Positions 45,212 to 54,383 are shown, counted from the first letter of the stretch. The stretch is DNA of 64,000 bases from Melghiribacillus thermohalophilus (GCF_004342905.1 NZ_SMAN01000015.1:1-64000); one strand, 5' to 3'. Numbers and translations are program-made. The notes: generated from the sequence alone by a model not told the origin.

Positions 45212-46354
45212 ATGAATGTTGTGATAGCCCCCGATTCATTTAAGGGCAGTCTGTCAGCAAAAGAAATCAGTTTGATTATGAAAAAATCCTGTTTAGACGT
45301 ATTTCCGGATGCGGAAGTCATTCTAAAACCGATGGCTGATGGCGGTGAAGGAACCCTTGACAGCCTTTTGTTTACAACAAAGGGTAAGCGTTTGCATATC
45401 CCGTGTACCGGCCCGCTGGGAGAAAAAATAAAGGCTCCGGTCGGCATTCTTGGTGACGGTAAGACAGCGGTAATTGAAGTAGCATCTGTATCAGGGATCA
45501 CTCAAGTCCCGGAACATAAAAGAAATCCTTATCGGACAACTACATACGGAATCGGACAGTGTATCCAATTTGTTCTTGATCAGGGACTGCGGAACATTGT
45601 CATTGGGCTCGGAGGCAGTGCGACGAATGATGGGGGCATGGGGATGTTAAGCGCCCTCGGTGCACAATTTTTTTCAGAAGACAACGAAAAACCTGGCATG
45701 TTTGGGTACGACCTATTAAAAATTGCCCGTGTGGATCTGTCCAGGCTGGATGAACGACTACGGCATACAAGGATTCTTATTGCGTCTGACGTGAGAAATC
45801 CTCTTTGCGGGCAACAGGGAGCCAGTCATGTATATGGTCCTCAAAAGGGTGCTACGAGAGATCAGGTTTTGCAACTGGACAGAGCACTGGACCGTTACAG
45901 CAACTTACTTGAAAAACAGACGGGTATCCAGGCAAAACATACACCAGGTGCAGGAGCTGCAGGAGGTCTTGGATTTGCTCTCCTGTCATTAGGAGCAAAA
46001 ATAGAATCAGGGGCAGAATTGATTGCCAGTTATAGTCATCTGGAGGAGACAGTAGCGGGAGCGGACCTGGTTTTAACGGGGGAAGGGCAGAGCGACAGAC
46101 AGACGTTTTATGGAAAAGCACCAGGATATGTAGCCCAACTTTGCAAAAAATATGGGGTTCCTTCTATTTTGCTTTCGGGGGGGATAGAGGGAGAAATGAA
46201 GGATTTTCATCAGTGGTTTACAGCCTGTTTTTCTCTGGTTAACAGGCCCATGAGCCTGACTGAATCAATGGAACATGCTGAGTCATTGCTGTATGATCAG
46301 TCACTTAACATTTTTCACTTGATAAAATCAATGAATAGAGGGGAGAAACGATAA
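45212..46354 (+). CDS. glxK: Glycerate kinase (GlxK/GarK type)
   Basis: A 380-residue kinase of the glycerate kinase type-2 family: IAPDSFKGSLSA, PMADGGEGT, IGLGGSATNDGG and VLTGEGQSDRQT motifs. It phosphorylates D-glycerate to 2-phosphoglycerate in the cytosol. ATG at 45212 is preceded by AAAGGTGAT. Its stop and the permease start overlap by one base, so they are coupled. Confidence 0.93.
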   Translation: MNVVIAPDSFKGSLSAKEISLIMKKSCLDVFPDAEVILKPMADGGEGTLDSLLFTTKGKRLHIPCTGPLGEKIKAPVGILGDGKTAVIEVASVSGITQVPEHKRNPYRTTTYGIGQCIQFVLDQGLRNIVIGLGGSATNDGGMGMLSALGAQFFSEDNEKPGMFGYDLLKIARVDLSRLDERLRHTRILIASDVRNPLCGQQGASHVYGPQKGATRDQVLQLDRALDRYSNLLEKQTGIQAKHTPGAGAAGGLGFALLSLGAKIESGAELIASYSHLEETVAGADLVLTGEGQSDRQTFYGKAPGYVAQLCKKYGVPSILLSGGIEGEMKDFHQWFTACFSLVNRPMSLTESMEHAESLLYDQSLNIFHLIKSMNRGEKR

Positions 46355-47709
46355 TGGAAGGATTTTGGCTTCTATTCACTATTTTGCTGGGAGTTCTTTT
46401 TGTAGTTTTCGCAACTGCAAAGTTCAATCTCCATCCATTCCTGTCACTGCTCATTGCTGTATTTGGAATCGGAATATTATCCGGATTGCCGTTAAATGCA
46501 GTGGTGGATGCCGTTCAATCAGGATTTGGCGGTCTGATGGGCAGTATCGGGCTCGTCATCGTGTTTGGAACGATCATTGGTGTATTTTTAGAAAAGACGG
46601 GAGCTGCGCTTCGAATGGCTGAAACCGTGTTAAGAGTCGTTGGCGAAAAAAGACCGCAGCTTGCCATGAGTTTGATCGGAGGAATAGTCAGCATACCCGT
46701 TTTTTGTGATTCGGGCTATGTCATTTTGTCCTCCTTAAAAAAAGCGCTGGCAAGAAAGGCAAAAGTTGCAGTTGCATCGATGGCTGTAGCTCTGTCAACC
46801 GGTTTATTTGCAACGCATACGCTGGTACCGCCTACTCCCGGACCGATTGCAGCAGCCGGGAACATCGGTGCCGAAAACTACCTCGGTACCATTATTTTAA
46901 TCGGCCTGATTATTGCTGTACCAACCATTATAGCCGGATATATCTGGGCAATAAAAGTAGGTACAAAAATCAAAGTAGAAGGAGAAGACGAGCTTACATT
47001 TGATTATGATGAAATTGTGAACCGTTTTGGTGAGTTGCCATCTGTATTTAAATCCTTTGCACCGATTGCCGTTCCGATTATTTTAATCGGTCTTGGTTCC
47101 ATTATTTCGTTTTCAGGTTGGTCAGGAGGGATTTTTTCCATTCTATTATTTCTTGGTTCGCCTGTAGTGGCTTTACTGATTGGGGTATGGTTTGCTTTTA
47201 TGCTTGTCCCGAAGTTCAATCAAGAAACATTAACAGAATGGGTTGGCCAGGGTTTAAAGGATGCTGCACCGATCCTATTAATCACTGGAGCAGGAGGGGC
47301 ATTCGGTTCTGTAATTAAAGCGACCCCTGTTGCTGATTTCATTGAAGGATTTGCAGGAAATGACCTGGCAACGGGTTCATTCTTTATCTTAATTCCATTC
47401 CTGATTGCTGCTGCATTAAAAACAGCGCAGGGATCATCGACGGCAGCCCTTGTTGTTACATCTTCATTAGTCGCACCGCTTTTAATTGAACTCGGAATAA
47501 CCGGTGCATTGCCCCTGGCACTTGTCGTGATGGCAGTCGGAGCAGGAGCTATGGTCGTGTCTCATGTGAATGACAGTTATTTCTGGGTTGTGAAAGAATT
47601 TAGCGGTATGTCCGTAACAGATGCTTATAAAGCACAGACTGGCGGAACTCTTGTTCAGGGAATCACTGCAATTGTGATAACATTCGTTTTATGGCTTATC
47701 TTTGTGTAA
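46354..47709 (+). CDS. GntP-family permease, probably for glycerate or a sugar acid
   Basis: A 451-residue integral membrane protein with about 12-14 helices of the gluconate:H+ symporter family (SIPVFCDSGYVIL; FATHTLVPPTPGP; AAALKTAQGSSTAALV; SHVNDSYFW). Position after glycerate kinase and downstream of a CdaR-like regulator suggests import of glycerate or a related acid; the sequence alone does not fix the substrate. Terminator at 47723-47748. Confidence 0.88.
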   Translation: MEGFWLLFTILLGVLFVVFATAKFNLHPFLSLLIAVFGIGILSGLPLNAVVDAVQSGFGGLMGSIGLVIVFGTIIGVFLEKTGAALRMAETVLRVVGEKRPQLAMSLIGGIVSIPVFCDSGYVILSSLKKALARKAKVAVASMAVALSTGLFATHTLVPPTPGPIAAAGNIGAENYLGTIILIGLIIAVPTIIAGYIWAIKVGTKIKVEGEDELTFDYDEIVNRFGELPSVFKSFAPIAVPIILIGLGSIISFSGWSGGIFSILLFLGSPVVALLIGVWFAFMLVPKFNQETLTEWVGQGLKDAAPILLITGAGGAFGSVIKATPVADFIEGFAGNDLATGSFFILIPFLIAAALKTAQGSSTAALVVTSSLVAPLLIELGITGALPLALVVMAVGAGAMVVSHVNDSYFWVVKEFSGMSVTDAYKAQTGGTLVQGITAIVITFVLWLIFV

Positions 47710-47722
47710 GGGCTTTTTCTAT

Positions 47723-47748
47723 CTGGAGCACCTGTTATGTGCTCCAGA
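47723..47748 (+). terminator. Terminator of the glycerate unit
   Basis: Stem CTGGAGCAC/GTGCTCCAG with a 7-base loop, followed by ATTTATCATTTTT. Confidence 0.8.
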
Positions 47749-48028
47749 TTTATCATTTTTAGGAAATGTTCATATCGTAATGTGGTTTTGTCCAACTCAG
47801 CGCACTGCCCCTTGAGCTGCTTCGGTCATTCCGCGGTGGCGACAACCTCCCTGGCACCCCTCCTGTTAAGCAATGATTCCGCTCTTCTTTCTATGAGATG
47901 CATGCCTGTATGTTTTAAGTATGGAAAGTCTGAACATGATTGTAATAAAATGTTCAATCAGTTAATCGGAAAACTTGGTTTTTCTGTAATATAATAAAAC
48001 TGAACCCCATCAGAGAGAGGGAAAGGGT
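47749..48028. other. Intergenic region before the LytTR gene
   Basis: About 280 bases, containing a GC-rich patch around 47800-47880 unlike its neighbours, with an 85-codon frame that has no start signal. No gene supported. Confidence 0.4.
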
Positions 48029-48709
48029 ATGGAACAGGAAAAGCTGGACTCATTGCCCAGTCTTGTCAAATCCATAAGGGAATTGCTGCCGCAGGAAGCA
48101 GGAATTGCAGTTGCTGATTCGAGCCATTTTATCTATTATGAACCTGGAAAGAGCGTGAATTTGCCCATTAAACCAGGTGAATCATTGCGAAGAGGTTCTG
48201 TATCCTGGAAAGCATTAAAGACGAAAAGAAAAGTTTCGATGCTAGTCAGCCGAGATGTATTTGGTGTACCTTACTTTGCAACCGGGTACCCGATTCTGAA
48301 TAATGGTCAAATTGAGGGGATTGTTACGGTTGTATTTCCGCCCAAATCTAATCAAGAATCCCTGCCGGCCCAATCACCGACTTTTCTGGTGGGAAAAAGG
48401 GAAGATCGCTGGTTTACGGTCGATTATGATCAAATTGTCTATATAAAATCGGAAAAAGGCAAAACATTAATCATTACAGAATATGGTACCTTCATGAATA
48501 AACATACCCTAAATGATCTTGAGTACATTCTGCCGGAACATCAGTTTTTCCGCACCCATCGCTCATTTATTGTAAACCTGAACTGGATTAAAGAAATCCA
48601 TCCGCATTTTCATTCTACTTTTTCCTTGATATTAAAAGATGAGCATCAGAGCAGGGTGCCAGTCAGTCAAAAATATTCAAGCCTGTTCAGGCACTTTCTT
48701 GGTTTTTAA
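48029..48709 (+). CDS. LytTR-domain regulator with PAS-like sensor
   Basis: A 226-residue regulator. Residues about 10-110 look like a PAS-type sensor (IAVADSSHFIYYEPGKS; GVPYFATGYPI), and about 120-222 are a LytTR DNA-binding domain (EDRWFTVDYDQIVYIKSEKGKTLI; FFRTHRSFIVNLNWIKEI). Expected to control the acetyl-CoA hydrolase/transferase gene 200 bases downstream. GAGAGAGGG precedes the ATG. Short hairpin terminator at 48711-48735. Confidence 0.88.
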   Translation: MEQEKLDSLPSLVKSIRELLPQEAGIAVADSSHFIYYEPGKSVNLPIKPGESLRRGSVSWKALKTKRKVSMLVSRDVFGVPYFATGYPILNNGQIEGIVTVVFPPKSNQESLPAQSPTFLVGKREDRWFTVDYDQIVYIKSEKGKTLIITEYGTFMNKHTLNDLEYILPEHQFFRTHRSFIVNLNWIKEIHPHFHSTFSLILKDEHQSRVPVSQKYSSLFRHFLGF

Positions 48710-48710
48710 T

Positions 48711-48737
48711 GGCCGTCCATGTCCGGACGGTTTTATA
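48711..48737 (+). terminator. Terminator after the LytTR gene
   Basis: GGCCGTCC and GGACGG arms with ATGTCC loop and TTTTATA. Confidence 0.65.
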
Positions 48738-48747
48738 TACCAGATAT

Positions 48748-48765
48748 TTGTGAAATACTTCACAA
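48748..48765 (+). promoter_or_regulatory. Fnr/Crp-type operator
   Basis: TTGTGAAATACTTCACAA contains TGTGA-N6-TCACA, an exact match to the classical Crp site and near the B. subtilis Fnr site (TGTGA-N6-TCACT). It lies 145 bases upstream of the acetyl-CoA hydrolase/transferase gene. Confidence 0.6.
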
Positions 48766-48772
48766 TATACTC

Positions 48773-48786
48773 AGAAAGCGATTACA
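48773..48786 (+). promoter_or_regulatory. cre-like CcpA site
   Basis: AGAAAGCGATTACA agrees with the cre consensus TGAAARCGYTWNCW at 12 of 14 positions. It is seven bases after the Fnr-type palindrome and lies in a larger imperfect palindrome at 48777-48796. Confidence 0.5.
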
Positions 48787-48909
48787 TGTATTCGCTGAAA
48801 AAATTTCTTTTTCAAAGCATGATTTTCTGTTTTATAGAAATTTTAATGAGGGAGAGAGCAATCATTGATACCTTTTTTATAAAGATTTTGTCAAAATAAT
48901 GAAAAGAGG

Positions 48910-50442
48910 ATGATGAACATGAATAAACGTTTACGATACAAGCCCCTGGAAAAACGGCTGATGACCGCTGAGGATGCAGCCGCCCGGATTCAAAACGGGA
49001 TGGTAGTCGGTGTCAGCGGATTTGCCCGTTCCGGTGATACAAAAGCCGTGTTACATGCACTTCTGGAACTGACAAAAGAACGGAAAGATTTTCAATTTGA
49101 TCTGTATACAGGAGCTTCCTTAGGGGAAATTGACGGAAAGCTGGCAGAAGCCGGGCTGCTCAGAAGAAGACTGCCTTTCCAGCTGAATCATGTGATGCGG
49201 AATGCCATAAACAAAAGAGAGATTAAATTTACAGACCTTCATTTGTCTGACATGCCTGAACACATCCGTTCAGGCGCTTTGCCGGATGTTGATCTGGCAA
49301 TTGTCGAAGCGGTTGCGATTACTGACGATGGATATATCGTTCCTTCCACCTCTGTGGGTAATAACGCGCTTTTTGTGGAAAGGGCGAAAGAAGTGATCGT
49401 GGAATTAAATCTCGCTCAGCCCCTTGAACTAGAGGGGATACATGACATATATGCACCAGAAGAACAGATGCGAAACCCAATTGGTATTTTGAAGCCGGAT
49501 GACAGAATTGGTATTCCTGCCATCCCGGTTGATCCCGATAAAATTATAGGAGTGGTTTTGACAGACATGGGAGATACACCATCTACCATTGTAAAGCCAG
49601 ATAAAGAAACGGAACAGATGGCACAACAGATGATGAGCTTTTTCCAGAATGAGGTGGATGAAGGACGTTTAACCAAAAGCCTGATGCCTCTTCAATCGGG
49701 AATTGGCTCTGTGGCCAATGCGGTGTTATACGGATTTTTGGAGTCTGATTTTCATGACCTGACACTCTACTCAGAAGTCATTCAGGATGCTGTTTTTGAC
49801 TTAATTGACGCTGGAAAGATCAACTTTGCTTCAACGAGTGCGATAGTCTTGTCTCGTGATTACATGGATAAAGTGCTGAATCATATTCAGGATTATAAAG
49901 ATAAAATCCTGATTCGTCCGCAGGAGATTTCCAATCATCCGGAAGTCATTCGCCGTCTTGGTGTCATCGCCATGAACACAGCAGTGGAGGTGGACATCTA
50001 TGGAAATGTAAACTCCACACACCTCGAAGGTACGAAAATGATGAATGGTATCGGAGGTTCCGGTGATTTTGCCCGCAATGCCCGATTGGCGATCTTTGTT
50101 ACCAAATCAGTGAAAAAAAACGGGGATATATCCAGTATCGTTCCGTTTGTTTCCCATGTTGACCACAATGAACACGATGTAGATATCATTGTAACCGAAC
50201 AAGGTGTAGCAGACTTAAGGGGAAAATCACCCATCGAGCGGGCTTATGAAATCATAGAAAACTGCGCCCACCCCGATTACAAATCTTTGCTATGGAAATA
50301 CCTTGATGAGGCAGTGGAGCGTGGGGGACATACACCTCATGTTCTTGAGAAGGCTTTCTCATTTCATGAACGCCTTGCCGCAACCGGAACCATGCGTGAA
50401 AAAGCATTGGTTGGGGGAGGAGTAAGAACTCGATTAAAGTAA
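48910..50442 (+). CDS. Acetyl-CoA hydrolase/transferase family protein
   Basis: A 510-residue class-I CoA-transferase-type protein of the Ach1/succinyl-CoA:acetate CoA-transferase family. LKSIGGSGDFARNA-like sequence (MNGIGGSGDFARNA), FVSHVDHNEHDVDIIVTEQGVADLRG and GNVNSTHLEG are family motifs; the active-site Glu is in the VTEQGVADLRG region (known for the family). It moves CoA between acetate and a carboxylate such as succinate or 4-hydroxybutyrate. ATG with AAAGAGGATG upstream. Upstream Fnr/cre-like sites imply oxygen and carbon control. Confidence 0.88.
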   Translation: MMNMNKRLRYKPLEKRLMTAEDAAARIQNGMVVGVSGFARSGDTKAVLHALLELTKERKDFQFDLYTGASLGEIDGKLAEAGLLRRRLPFQLNHVMRNAINKREIKFTDLHLSDMPEHIRSGALPDVDLAIVEAVAITDDGYIVPSTSVGNNALFVERAKEVIVELNLAQPLELEGIHDIYAPEEQMRNPIGILKPDDRIGIPAIPVDPDKIIGVVLTDMGDTPSTIVKPDKETEQMAQQMMSFFQNEVDEGRLTKSLMPLQSGIGSVANAVLYGFLESDFHDLTLYSEVIQDAVFDLIDAGKINFASTSAIVLSRDYMDKVLNHIQDYKDKILIRPQEISNHPEVIRRLGVIAMNTAVEVDIYGNVNSTHLEGTKMMNGIGGSGDFARNARLAIFVTKSVKKNGDISSIVPFVSHVDHNEHDVDIIVTEQGVADLRGKSPIERAYEIIENCAHPDYKSLLWKYLDEAVERGGHTPHVLEKAFSFHERLAATGTMREKALVGGGVRTRLK

Positions 50443-50512
50443 CTTCAATAAAAATGAGAAATTTCTTTGTACAGGTTAATATTGAATACAATGTTTTCGT
50501 TTTCTAATAAAA

Positions 50513-50543
50513 AACCGCCGGTCGAAAAAATGCCGGCGGTTTA
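50513..50543 (-). terminator. Terminator of the sirtuin gene, also serving the + strand
   Basis: AACCGCCGG and CCGGCGGTT arms around an 11-base loop; on the minus strand the right flank supplies a T tract (TTTTTTATTAG). Confidence 0.9.
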
Positions 50544-51287
50544 GTTGTTGTGAAACAAATCGTTTTGCAGCTTAGAAATTGCCTTTTTTAATTCACTGTG
50601 TACCACAAAATCAAAAAGATTGTCTTTCGCTGTTGGCTCCCGATTAATAATGGCAGCGGGTATGTTACATTCATAGACTGCGAATTCAGGCAATAAATTG
50701 AAGGGCTTAACCCAGAGAGATGTACCAAGTACAAGCATAAATTCGGCCTGCTCAATCATCTGTTCTGCTTTTTCATGTTCCGTAATGGGATCCCCAAATA
50801 AAACCACATCAGGTTTAAGGGGAACACTACAATGACCACATAATGGAATGTCAGTATTCATAACATATGTCAAAGGGTACGTATCCCCGCATGCCGGACA
50901 GCTGGCCGTTGCCAGTGTCCCATGATATTCAAGAACGTGACGGCTTCCAGCTTTTGTATGCAGCCCATCTACATTCTGGGTGATAATGGAAATATGTTTT
51001 CCTTCTACTTCCAGTCGTTTAAGAAAGTCGTGGATTTCGTTAGGCTCATATTCCCCGGCCAATTTTAGCTGAAAAATTTGCTTATACTTTTTCCAGAAAT
51101 CGTCCGGGTTGTTTCGGTAATAGTGATTGGACATATAATATTCTCTGGTTTGATCCGTATCCCAAATTCCACCGGCAGAACGAAAATCAGGTATACCGCT
51201 GTCTGTACTTACCCCGGCACCAGTTAAGATTACAATATGGTTTGCCTGTTTAAGATGATTTCCGATTTCATGTATGATTTGGTTCAT
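50541..51287 (-). CDS. NAD-dependent protein deacylase (sirtuin)
   Basis: A 248-residue class sirtuin. NAD-binding TGAGVSTDSGIPDFRS (22-37), TQNVDGLH with the catalytic His, and the zinc Cys4 (CPACG ... CGHC) are intact; the C-terminal VVLFGDP and LGTSLWV motifs follow. Removes acetyl or other acyl groups from lysines in the cytosol (CobB/SrtN-like). Single gene on the minus strand. Confidence 0.94.
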   Translation of the reverse strand: MNQIIHEIGNHLKQANHIVILTGAGVSTDSGIPDFRSAGGIWDTDQTREYYMSNHYYRNNPDDFWKKYKQIFQLKLAGEYEPNEIHDFLKRLEVEGKHISIITQNVDGLHTKAGSRHVLEYHGTLATASCPACGDTYPLTYVMNTDIPLCGHCSVPLKPDVVLFGDPITEHEKAEQMIEQAEFMLVLGTSLWVKPFNLLPEFAVYECNIPAAIINREPTAKDNLFDFVVHSELKKAISKLQNDLFHNN

Positions 51288-51334
51288 CCGTTCACCCCAA
51301 TGCCAGTAAATATATTCTTTTTGTATGCAAATGA

Positions 51335-52084
51335 CTATATTTTATTCATCCCTTTACTCTGAACATATTCTGTTACTTCTGAACGGACTGGTCGGATTAA
51401 CTTTCTCTGGATCTGATCGCTCCAGGTATCGTGCCTGCGGTTTGTGGCGCGTTCCGCATAATACTTCTTCAGGGTTTCATCAAAGTTTTCAAGCGCGCGT
51501 GTGTAGACTGCTTCATCATGACAGTATATATTTTCAAAATAAACAGCCTCGAGAGGTAAACGGGGTTTCACACCCGGATCGTGATCTGGATATCCCACAG
51601 CGAGTCCAAACAATGGAATAACGAATTCAGGCAGCTTTAACAACTCATCAACCCGTTTCATGTCATTGCGGATTCCACCAATATAACAAATCCCTAGACC
51701 CATTGATTCAGCAGCAAGACTGGCATTCTGGGCTGCAAGTGCTGCATCTATGACAGCAACCAGGAAATGTTCTGTATTTTCCAGGTTCTCCTTCAACTTT
51801 GCCCTTGTAACGGATTCAGCACGCTCGATTAAACGAAGAAGGTCAGCGCAAAAAACAAAAAAATGACCACTTCTTTCCACATGTTCATGTCCGGATAAAT
51901 CGGCGATTTCCTTTTTTATGATAGGGTCTGTCACCCCGATAATGGAATATGCCTGATAGTAGTTAGATGTCGAAGCACGCTGAGCAGCCTCTACAATGGT
52001 TCTGATTTGCCTGTCCGAAAGTTGCTGTTCTTTAAATTTTCGGATAGATCTGTGACGAAACATTTGTTCAATGACGGGGTTCAT
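51335..52084 (-). CDS. Oxygen-insensitive NADPH nitroreductase/FMN reductase (NfrA type)
   Basis: A 249-residue FMN-dependent nitroreductase-family enzyme. HRSIRKFKEQQLS, AAQRASTSNYYQAYSIIGV and GLGICYIGGIRND are the FMN-binding family motifs (NfrA/YwcG subgroup). Reduces nitro compounds or flavins with NADPH. ATG at 52084 with AAGGAGG upstream. It is 19 bases downstream of the lipoprotein gene on the same strand, so the two probably form an operon. Confidence 0.9.
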   Translation of the reverse strand: MNPVIEQMFRHRSIRKFKEQQLSDRQIRTIVEAAQRASTSNYYQAYSIIGVTDPIIKKEIADLSGHEHVERSGHFFVFCADLLRLIERAESVTRAKLKENLENTEHFLVAVIDAALAAQNASLAAESMGLGICYIGGIRNDMKRVDELLKLPEFVIPLFGLAVGYPDHDPGVKPRLPLEAVYFENIYCHDEAVYTRALENFDETLKKYYAERATNRRHDTWSDQIQRKLIRPVRSEVTEYVQSKGMNKI

Positions 52085-52103
52085 GTGTATCCTCCTTACA
52101 AGA

Positions 52104-52775
52104 TTACAGTTCAAATTCAATCCATTGTGCACCTTTATCATCGGGCGGAAATTCATCATAAGGAATTTTTATTTTTAATTGTGTATCATGAACCCATTCT
52201 TTTTCAAGTATGGATGTTTGATAATGAAGAACATCACGTTTAAGCGCTTCGTTTTGTAACGACAGCTGTTCAAAGCTATTTAAATCAATAACGACCAGAT
52301 GGCTTACTTCTTTTCCGTTTACAGGTCGGACAAACTGGAGCAATACTTTTTGTCCTGACGGAGAAAAGACAGCCTCATGAAAAGTAGAAAAATCTGCAAC
52401 AGGTAATGACATGGTGCCGTCACTTTCCTTATGGATGAGAATATGGGAACAGAGGGTTTCCGAATCATCACAGGCATACGATACCAAATACAGGTTTTCT
52501 GAAACAGGAATGGCTTTTATATGGTTCAGTTCCTGTTGATAAGATTCACTTGTATGTAAATACATATCAAGAAGCGGAATAGAAGGCAGATGGACCTCCA
52601 GAATCTCTCCTTCAAGGGGGATGGAAATCATATCTGGAAGATCATCCGATTGTTCCGGGTTATGTTGGTCTGCATCTTGTTCTGGCTCCTTGACAGAAAC
52701 AGGAGAACTTTCCTTGGAAGAGCAACCCGTTATCAATAACGTACATAATACACATGTTGTGATCAACTTGTTCAT
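52104..52775 (-). CDS. Lipoprotein of unknown function
   Basis: A 223-residue lipoprotein. Lipobox LITGC follows a short signal peptide, then a Ser/Glu/Gln-rich linker and a beta-rich domain. No enzyme motif and no named family. ATG at 52775 is better placed than 52781 after GAGGACTG. In an apparent operon with the nitroreductase gene. Confidence 0.7.
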   Translation of the reverse strand: MNKLITTCVLCTLLITGCSSKESSPVSVKEPEQDADQHNPEQSDDLPDMISIPLEGEILEVHLPSIPLLDMYLHTSESYQQELNHIKAIPVSENLYLVSYACDDSETLCSHILIHKESDGTMSLPVADFSTFHEAVFSPSGQKVLLQFVRPVNGKEVSHLVVIDLNSFEQLSLQNEALKRDVLHYQTSILEKEWVHDTQLKIKIPYDEFPPDDKGAQWIEFEL

Positions 52776-53024
52776 TAGCATCAGTCCTCAAATCATTTTT
52801 CATAACAATTATAAATGATAAGGAGCCGATAAGTAAGAAAAATATTCATTATACAAACAACCGGTAATCCAGAGTTTACTAGAATGTTACGAACATCTGC
52901 AATATTTTTTCATGTCCATATCCAAAAGCCCTTTCAGCATTATGAACATTTCTGAACAGATAATGCTTACCTTCACGGCTTATCTTTTCAGGCATACAAT
53001 AGGTAAAAAAATACGGGTGATCTC

Positions 53025-53216
53025 ATGAACAGAATGCTATTGTTTGACCTGTTGCTGCTTGTGATTCTATTGTGTATGACTGCTCTTCATTATTTTCATT
53101 ATCTGAGTGATTGGATGGTCGTGTTTTTTGCTGTTCCAGTTATGGGTTATTTTGTCATCTTTCGTGAATGGATTGTGAACTATTACAAAAATAAGTGGAT
53201 GGACAACGGTGATTAG
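53025..53216 (+). CDS. Small two-helix membrane protein
   Basis: A 63-residue protein with two hydrophobic segments (LLFDLLLLVILLCMTALHYF; MVVFFAVPVMGYFVIF) and a charged tail. GGTGATC precedes the ATG. No family recognised. Confidence 0.55.
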   Translation: MNRMLLFDLLLLVILLCMTALHYFHYLSDWMVVFFAVPVMGYFVIFREWIVNYYKNKWMDNGD

Positions 53217-53307
53217 AACATGTTTTTGAAGTTCACAATACCACAATGGGTATAGGAGTAATACCACCAAATAAAGAATTTCTCCCTATTGAATGTTTAT
53301 TTTTTTC

Positions 53308-53352
53308 TTGACAAATGTTCCGGGGTCTTATAATATACCACATAGGGTATAT
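53308..53352 (+). promoter_or_regulatory. Sigma-A promoter overlapped by a CsoR/CstR-type operator
   Basis: TTGACA at 53308-53313, 17-base spacer, TAATAT at 53331-53336. The operator TATACCACATAGGGTATA (53334-53351) overlaps the -10 element, so binding would block transcription of the dsrE-grx unit. The same palindrome class occurs at 54337-54351 and 56093-56109. Confidence 0.75.
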
Positions 53353-53405
53353 GGAAAGAACCCGAAAAAAATTCATGAAAAAAAGATTAAGGGGGAAATT
53401 TAAAC

Positions 53406-53795
53406 ATGAAAGTAGCGATTATTGCAGCAAATGGAGGCGCATTTGACGCGTATAAAGTTTTCAATATTGCAACAGCTGCTGCTGCAGCGGATGGCGAAGT
53501 TGAAATCTTTTTCACATTTGAAGGTCTGAATCTTATTCACAAAGAAGCACACAAACAACTCCCAATGCCTGAAGGAACCGAACACTTTAAAGAAGGATTT
53601 GAAAAGGCAAATGTACCTTCCATTCCTGAACTGATCGAAATGGCTCAGGACCTTGGCGTGAAATTTGTTGCCTGCCAGATGACAATGGATGTAATGGGTC
53701 TTTCGAAAGAAGATTTCGTTGATGGTATTGAAGTTGGAGGAGCAGCTACTTTCCTGAACTATGCGAAAGATGCTGATATTTCTCTAACCTTCTAA
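53406..53795 (+). CDS. DsrE/DsrF-like sulfur-relay protein
   Basis: A 129-residue DsrE-family protein. The conserved active cysteine is C90 (KFVACQMTMDVMG). DsrE/TusD-like proteins accept persulfide sulfur from rhodaneses or TusA in the cytosol. Strong promoter with a CstR-type operator upstream; the glutaredoxin gene follows 56 bases later in the same unit. Confidence 0.9.
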   Translation: MKVAIIAANGGAFDAYKVFNIATAAAAADGEVEIFFTFEGLNLIHKEAHKQLPMPEGTEHFKEGFEKANVPSIPELIEMAQDLGVKFVACQMTMDVMGLSKEDFVDGIEVGGAATFLNYAKDADISLTF

Positions 53796-53850
53796 GAAAT
53801 ATAGAATGGATTTGGAAGCAAGGGTCTTTTTCCGGGAAGGAGGCGATAAG

Positions 53851-54084
53851 ATGGTTACCGTTTACACAACAAGCACCTGCCCATACTGTAATATGGTTAA
53901 AACCTTTTTAGAACAAAAGGGTGTGGAATATAAAGAAGTAAATGTTGAACGGGATCCGATTGCAGCCCAGCGCCTGGTGCAGACAACAGGTGAAATGGGA
54001 GTACCTCAAACAGAAATTAATGGAAAATGGGTACTCGGTTTTGACCCTCAGGCCATTACTGAACTGCTTGAAGAAAATAACTAA
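53851..54084 (+). CDS. Glutaredoxin family protein
   Basis: A 77-residue glutaredoxin with C10-P-Y-C13 (TSTCPYCNMV) and the conserved TGEMGVPQTEI cis-proline segment. Reduces mixed disulfides or persulfides; its partner thiol in bacilli could be bacillithiol. ATG at 53851 with GGAAGGAGG upstream; the longer frame is not used. Terminator at 54098-54138. Confidence 0.92.
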   Translation: MVTVYTTSTCPYCNMVKTFLEQKGVEYKEVNVERDPIAAQRLVQTTGEMGVPQTEINGKWVLGFDPQAITELLEENN

Positions 54085-54097
54085 GGTATATGGAACA

Positions 54098-54138
54098 TGA
54101 TGGATACCTCCTCTGCGGGGGTGTCCATATCTTTGATT
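54098..54138 (+). terminator. Terminator after the glutaredoxin gene
   Basis: Arms ATGGATACC and GGTGTCCAT with C/G-rich inner part, then ATCTTTGATTTTT. Confidence 0.8.
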
Positions 54139-54307
54139 TTTCAACTATTTCGGAGGGTAAAGGATAAAGAATCAAGTCTTGCGCCCGGAAATAGCAATAC
54201 ACATTAGGCTAAAAACGGCAACAGCTAGGATCACTGTTATGAAATAAGGATATATTCCTGAAAACATGTATGATAGGATTGTTGATCCATTATTTGTGTT
54301 TCAGGAG

Positions 54308-54353
54308 TTGACGGGATATTTTTTTTCGTTTACCCTATACCCATAGGGGTAAT
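54308..54353 (+). promoter_or_regulatory. CsoR/CstR-type operator before the rhodanese unit
   Basis: TATACCCATAGGGGTA at 54336-54351, flanked by a second CCCTA half. TTGACG at 54308-54313 is a plausible -35. Same palindrome class as at 53334 and 56093. Confidence 0.75.
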
Positions 54354-54383
54354 AGGAGAAACGAAAAAGAAAGAGGGAGTTAT

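Noticed and set aside
48770-48800. LytTR direct-repeat site before the acetyl-CoA transferase
   Set aside because: The nine-base direct repeats expected for LytTR regulators are not visible; the palindromes fit Fnr and cre better.
54175-54270. 31-codon hydrophobic minus-strand frame (MFSGIYPYFITVILAVAVFS...)
   Set aside because: Looks like a membrane peptide but lacks a Shine-Dalgarno sequence and conserved features; cannot be supported.
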